Below, piece after piece: positions 61,761 to 64,000 of a stretch of DNA of 64,000 nucleotides. This stretch comes from Litoditis marina (taxonomy: Eukaryota; Nematoda; Chromadorea; Rhabditida; Rhabditidae). Location: positions 54,515,902-54,579,901 of the forward strand of contig OZ038433.1 in assembly GCA_964036275.1 (NCBI GenBank), given 5' to 3'. A model generated the notes under the pieces. It searched no databases. It was not told the DNA's origin and saw nothing but the letters and a program-made list of their open reading frames with translations. Each line of letters begins with the position of its first letter. Positions within the stretch are counted from its first letter, which is position 1. The translations under genes were made by a program, and so were the position numbers.

Positions 61761-63892
61761 AGAGAGAGAGAGAGCGAGATAGAGAGGGAAGAGACAGAGA
61801 GCAAATTTTTCTAACAATGAACAGAATTCCCACTCAAATTCGCACTGCCCCCATCAGTGATTCTCACGCTTCTCTGACCAAAGAAAATGCATTTCACTTC
61901 AACCTACAACCGAACTTGTTGCTTGCAGGGACCAACTGTCCGCCAGACTTTGTGAGAGACTACCTCTGGGTCCTCCTTCTCGGAATATTCATAATCGGAT
62001 CTGCTTTCCTTATTGCACTACTCGCCGGGGTTTACTCCTACCGGTCAGTTACATACACTGTTATTCTGACAATATAGTTGAAATACTTCAAAGATTGTTA
62101 TTTGTGTCTTAAGAAGTATTCGTTTTTCGGTCTTTCTTCAATGAGTTCAGAGAACCATTCGAATGATATACTTTAATATCAGAAACTATACATGGTTTTG
62201 GCTGAAAAAGTAGTTTTGTGGTTTTATTGTAAATTGAAATTGTAGCCAGAAACAAGCGGAGCAGGAGAGACTGAATCTTCTTTGGCAAATCCCCACCAAC
62301 TCGCTGGCGAAAATTAGCAGCAAGAACAAGGTGAGTTAATCCAGTAGAAACAGGCATGCAAAAAGCGTTATTTATTCATTTATCTATCTACATTCAAATA
62401 ATATGGTATAGCTCACCAGAAAGAGTAGGAAAACAGAAGGAAATTGAATACGACCGTAGTGGCTATTGTAAGACTATGGAATGTTGAATAATCTGGATGG
62501 ACCAACGTTGTTTTCAGACGTTTTTCCCGAGTGCAATTTCGACAAAGGTATCGAACTACCTAGAATGACGTTTTGGTTGAAAGATGCGAAATAAATTTGT
62601 GATCTGTTCAATAACATCAATGTAAATGTATACTTAATTCCAGGGAAAAGAATCTCAACGTTCGCTCCAAAGTACCCATACCACCTCAACGAAAATCACA
62701 ATGGAGAGTAGGACGGAGACTGCTCGATACAATTTCTACACGTACATACGGGTCAGCATTCACAATTCGTAATTATGAGTCAAAGAGGCGTTTTTGAGAA
62801 AGTTGTGAACCACAAAGTGTGGGAATGTGGCATGTTTATTATGGTAGATGTATTCGAACAGAACAGTCGAAACCCAAAAAGATTCCTTCTGTGAACTGAG
62901 ACCACATTTTTTTATTTCCATTCAAGTTGAACAATAATGTAGTTTTGCCGTATATCCGTATTCATAATTCATAATTTTTTTTTTAAAAATCCTCGTACTG
63001 AGAAATCAAAGTACTATGTAGAACGTATGAAACACTGAAACGTGATCTAGTACAACCATCACTAGTACTGATGGTTCATCAAAACAGTGATTTAGCAGCG
63101 TTTTTCTCATTATTTTCGGGGAATCATTTATTCTTACACTATCACCCTACTCTCTAGTTTTTACTAGAACATACCAGAAACAAAACTATTTCACTATATT
63201 AAGTGGTTTGCAGGAACTGGTTGCGGCAGAGAAGCATGCATCTCGCCCCATTTTGAGCCAACAGGACAATGTGTTTCTGAGAAAGGTTGTTACAAGTTTT
63301 TCGATCATTACAGTTTATTCTCGATGGGCTATCCTCGATTTTCATCTTTTCAATGTGGACTTTTCGAGAGAAAATAATCTGAACAGTCCTCTGACGCCTT
63401 TTTTTGCGTGCTACAGAGTGGAAGTTTTCAACCTGACTACGTATGTTAGAAGATCCCAGCACCTTCATCCCATACTGCGTCTCCACAAACATACGCTATT
63501 TCTCTGTCTGACATCCAGCCAGGATGTAAGAAACGAGAAATAGTTAGGCAGAGCGAGAGACGCAGGATGATATGAAAATGCCGGGATCTTCTAGCATACG
63601 TACTCTGCTATGTTTAACATTAATCATTTCGTTTTAATGTGTAAGGTACAGGAAAAACGAACTATTTGTGCACTTTTATTTTCATCGGAAATATTTGTAT
63701 GAACTCGGTAATAGAGTGAAAGTGATTGGAATAGTCTTGTGAAACGCTGAGTGATAGTATGAAATAGATTATTATATTTGTTTACAGATGAGGGAAGTGG
63801 AAAATGACAACGTGAACCGCTTCATTGGAATGTGTATCGATGGTCCAATCTACCAATCAATCTGGAGATATTGTTCCAGAGGAAGCATTAAA
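54324..63892 (+). CDS. Receptor-type (membrane) guanylate cyclase, 5' part, 18 exons, continues past the window
   Basis: Single-pass receptor expected to make cGMP. Exons: 54324-54344, 54765-54869, 55344-55417, 56183-56292, 57390-57522, 57951-58059, 58277-58391, 58853-58978, 59221-59327, 60015-60125, 60491-60626, 61004-61117, 61586-61690, 61929-62043, 62246-62330, 62644-62751, 63214-63285, 63788-63892; phases agree, 617 aa so far. Signal peptide MLPRWVTACLLVHVVCA spans exons 1-2. Ligand-binding domain: VTIGLMHFQN, SASAVDIAMDRV, VTCIIGPTCND, PVFSWG, FFGWKEFAFLT, EYVFVF. Juxtamembrane PECGFT and NCPPDF, then one helix (LWVLLLGIFIIGSAFLIALL, about 467-490). Kinase-homology domain begins with NDNVNRFIGMCIDGP and YCSRGSIK. 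Exon 12 probably ends at a GTAATG donor, needed for phase. The cyclase domain is beyond 64 kb. Confidence 0.92.
54391..54520 (+). mobile_element. Family A MITE, guanylate-cyclase intron 1
   Basis: Full copy, 46 bp past the first exon's donor. Confidence 0.8.
54993..55171. mobile_element. Family I TIR element, guanylate-cyclase intron 2
   Basis: Same structure in the opposite orientation: tgtagcaaagtctcatgaaa to catgactttgctacggtgc. Confidence 0.75.
56001..56162 (+). mobile_element. Family A MITE with internal expansion, next to guanylate-cyclase exon 4
   Basis: Longer than usual because the core cagcagaactc is repeated three times. Ends 20 bp before the exon at 56183, so it lies where the branch point would be. 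Confidence 0.8.
59322..60005 (+). repeat. Three tandem units carrying the end and donor of guanylate-cyclase exon 9
   Basis: The last bases of exon 9 plus donor (TTCCAACGAACC-TTCGTT/gtgagttc) recur near 59582 (TTCCAACGAACTGTTGTTgtgagctc) and near 59790 (TTCCAACGAACTTTTGTCttgagttc). Each is followed by the same about 210-bp intron segment: gttattacg(c/t)aacgtg, ttcacgcgtctacactga, gagttg(a/g)gggaaaacaatgaa. The second keeps a usable donor; the third has lost GT (gtctt). Confidence 0.8.
61704..61800. repeat. (GA)n microsatellite, guanylate-cyclase intron
   Basis: About 100 bp of GA with few interruptions, 14 bp past the exon-13 donor. Confidence 0.95.
63436..63606. mobile_element. Family C foldback element, guanylate-cyclase intron
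   Basis: Arms acgtatgttagaagatccc and gggatcttctagcatacgt, between exons at 63285 and 63788. Confidence 0.8.
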
Positions 63893-64000
63893 GTGAGATT
63901 TTTGGATAATATTTTGGCCCTTTTCAAATTTGTGGTTGTGAGACAGATCATGAAAAGATAGATCCTTTGTTTCTGATATCCACAATTTTCCAAATTGATT

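Noticed and set aside
61622..62077. A 151-aa frame with a long Arg-Glu run
   Set aside because: It reads through a splice donor and a GA microsatellite; only its ends are exons of the guanylate cyclase.

Overview
This is nuclear DNA of an invertebrate animal, probably a bilaterian. It is AT-rich, its genes are split by GT-AG introns (one likely GC-AG), and the recognisable proteins are typical of animals: a muscarinic-type acetylcholine receptor, the peroxisomal import receptor PEX5, a DEG/ENaC sodium channel and a receptor guanylate cyclase. I cannot name the phylum. No operons, CRISPR arrays or prokaryotic genes were seen. Exon structures were built by hand from splice sites, reading phase and remembered family motifs, without transcripts, so single junctions may be wrong.

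Layout. 1.0-6.6 kb, minus strand: a complete nine-exon muscarinic-like GPCR (359 aa). 6.7-12.5 kb: repeat-rich, with a 5'-truncated LINE (RT tail at 9.2-10.2 kb) and several foldback elements. 12.7-15.3 kb, minus: an unrecognised gene with a signal peptide and an acidic, Thr/Glu-rich product. 17.07-25.9 kb, minus: PEX5 in 14 core exons (516 aa), with a possible extra exon that would break or extend the frame. 25.9-31.0 kb: intergenic or 5' intronic DNA full of repeats. 31.05-42.13 kb, plus: a DEG/ENaC channel whose early extracellular part is built from a run of very short symmetric phase-1 exons encoding a Thr/Ser/Asp-rich stretch. 43.57-52.68 kb, plus: an unrecognised 335-aa protein in nine exons. 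54.3 kb to the window end, plus: the 5' part of a receptor guanylate cyclase (signal peptide, ligand-binding domain, one membrane helix, start of the kinase-homology domain); its cyclase domain lies beyond the window.

The rest is mostly mobile DNA: at least a dozen families of short terminal-inverted-repeat elements, tRNA-derived SINEs, LINE 3' ends, purine/pyrimidine tracts and minisatellites. Many sit in introns, some directly against splice sites. The receptor, the channel and the cyclase suggest signalling genes, but nothing shows that the neighbours work together. No clearly new multi-gene system was found. The strongest leads are the micro-exon channel, the PEX5 extra exon, tandem copies of a guanylate-cyclase splice donor, an over-represented GAAACATT motif near splice sites, and a perfect 149-bp inverted repeat.
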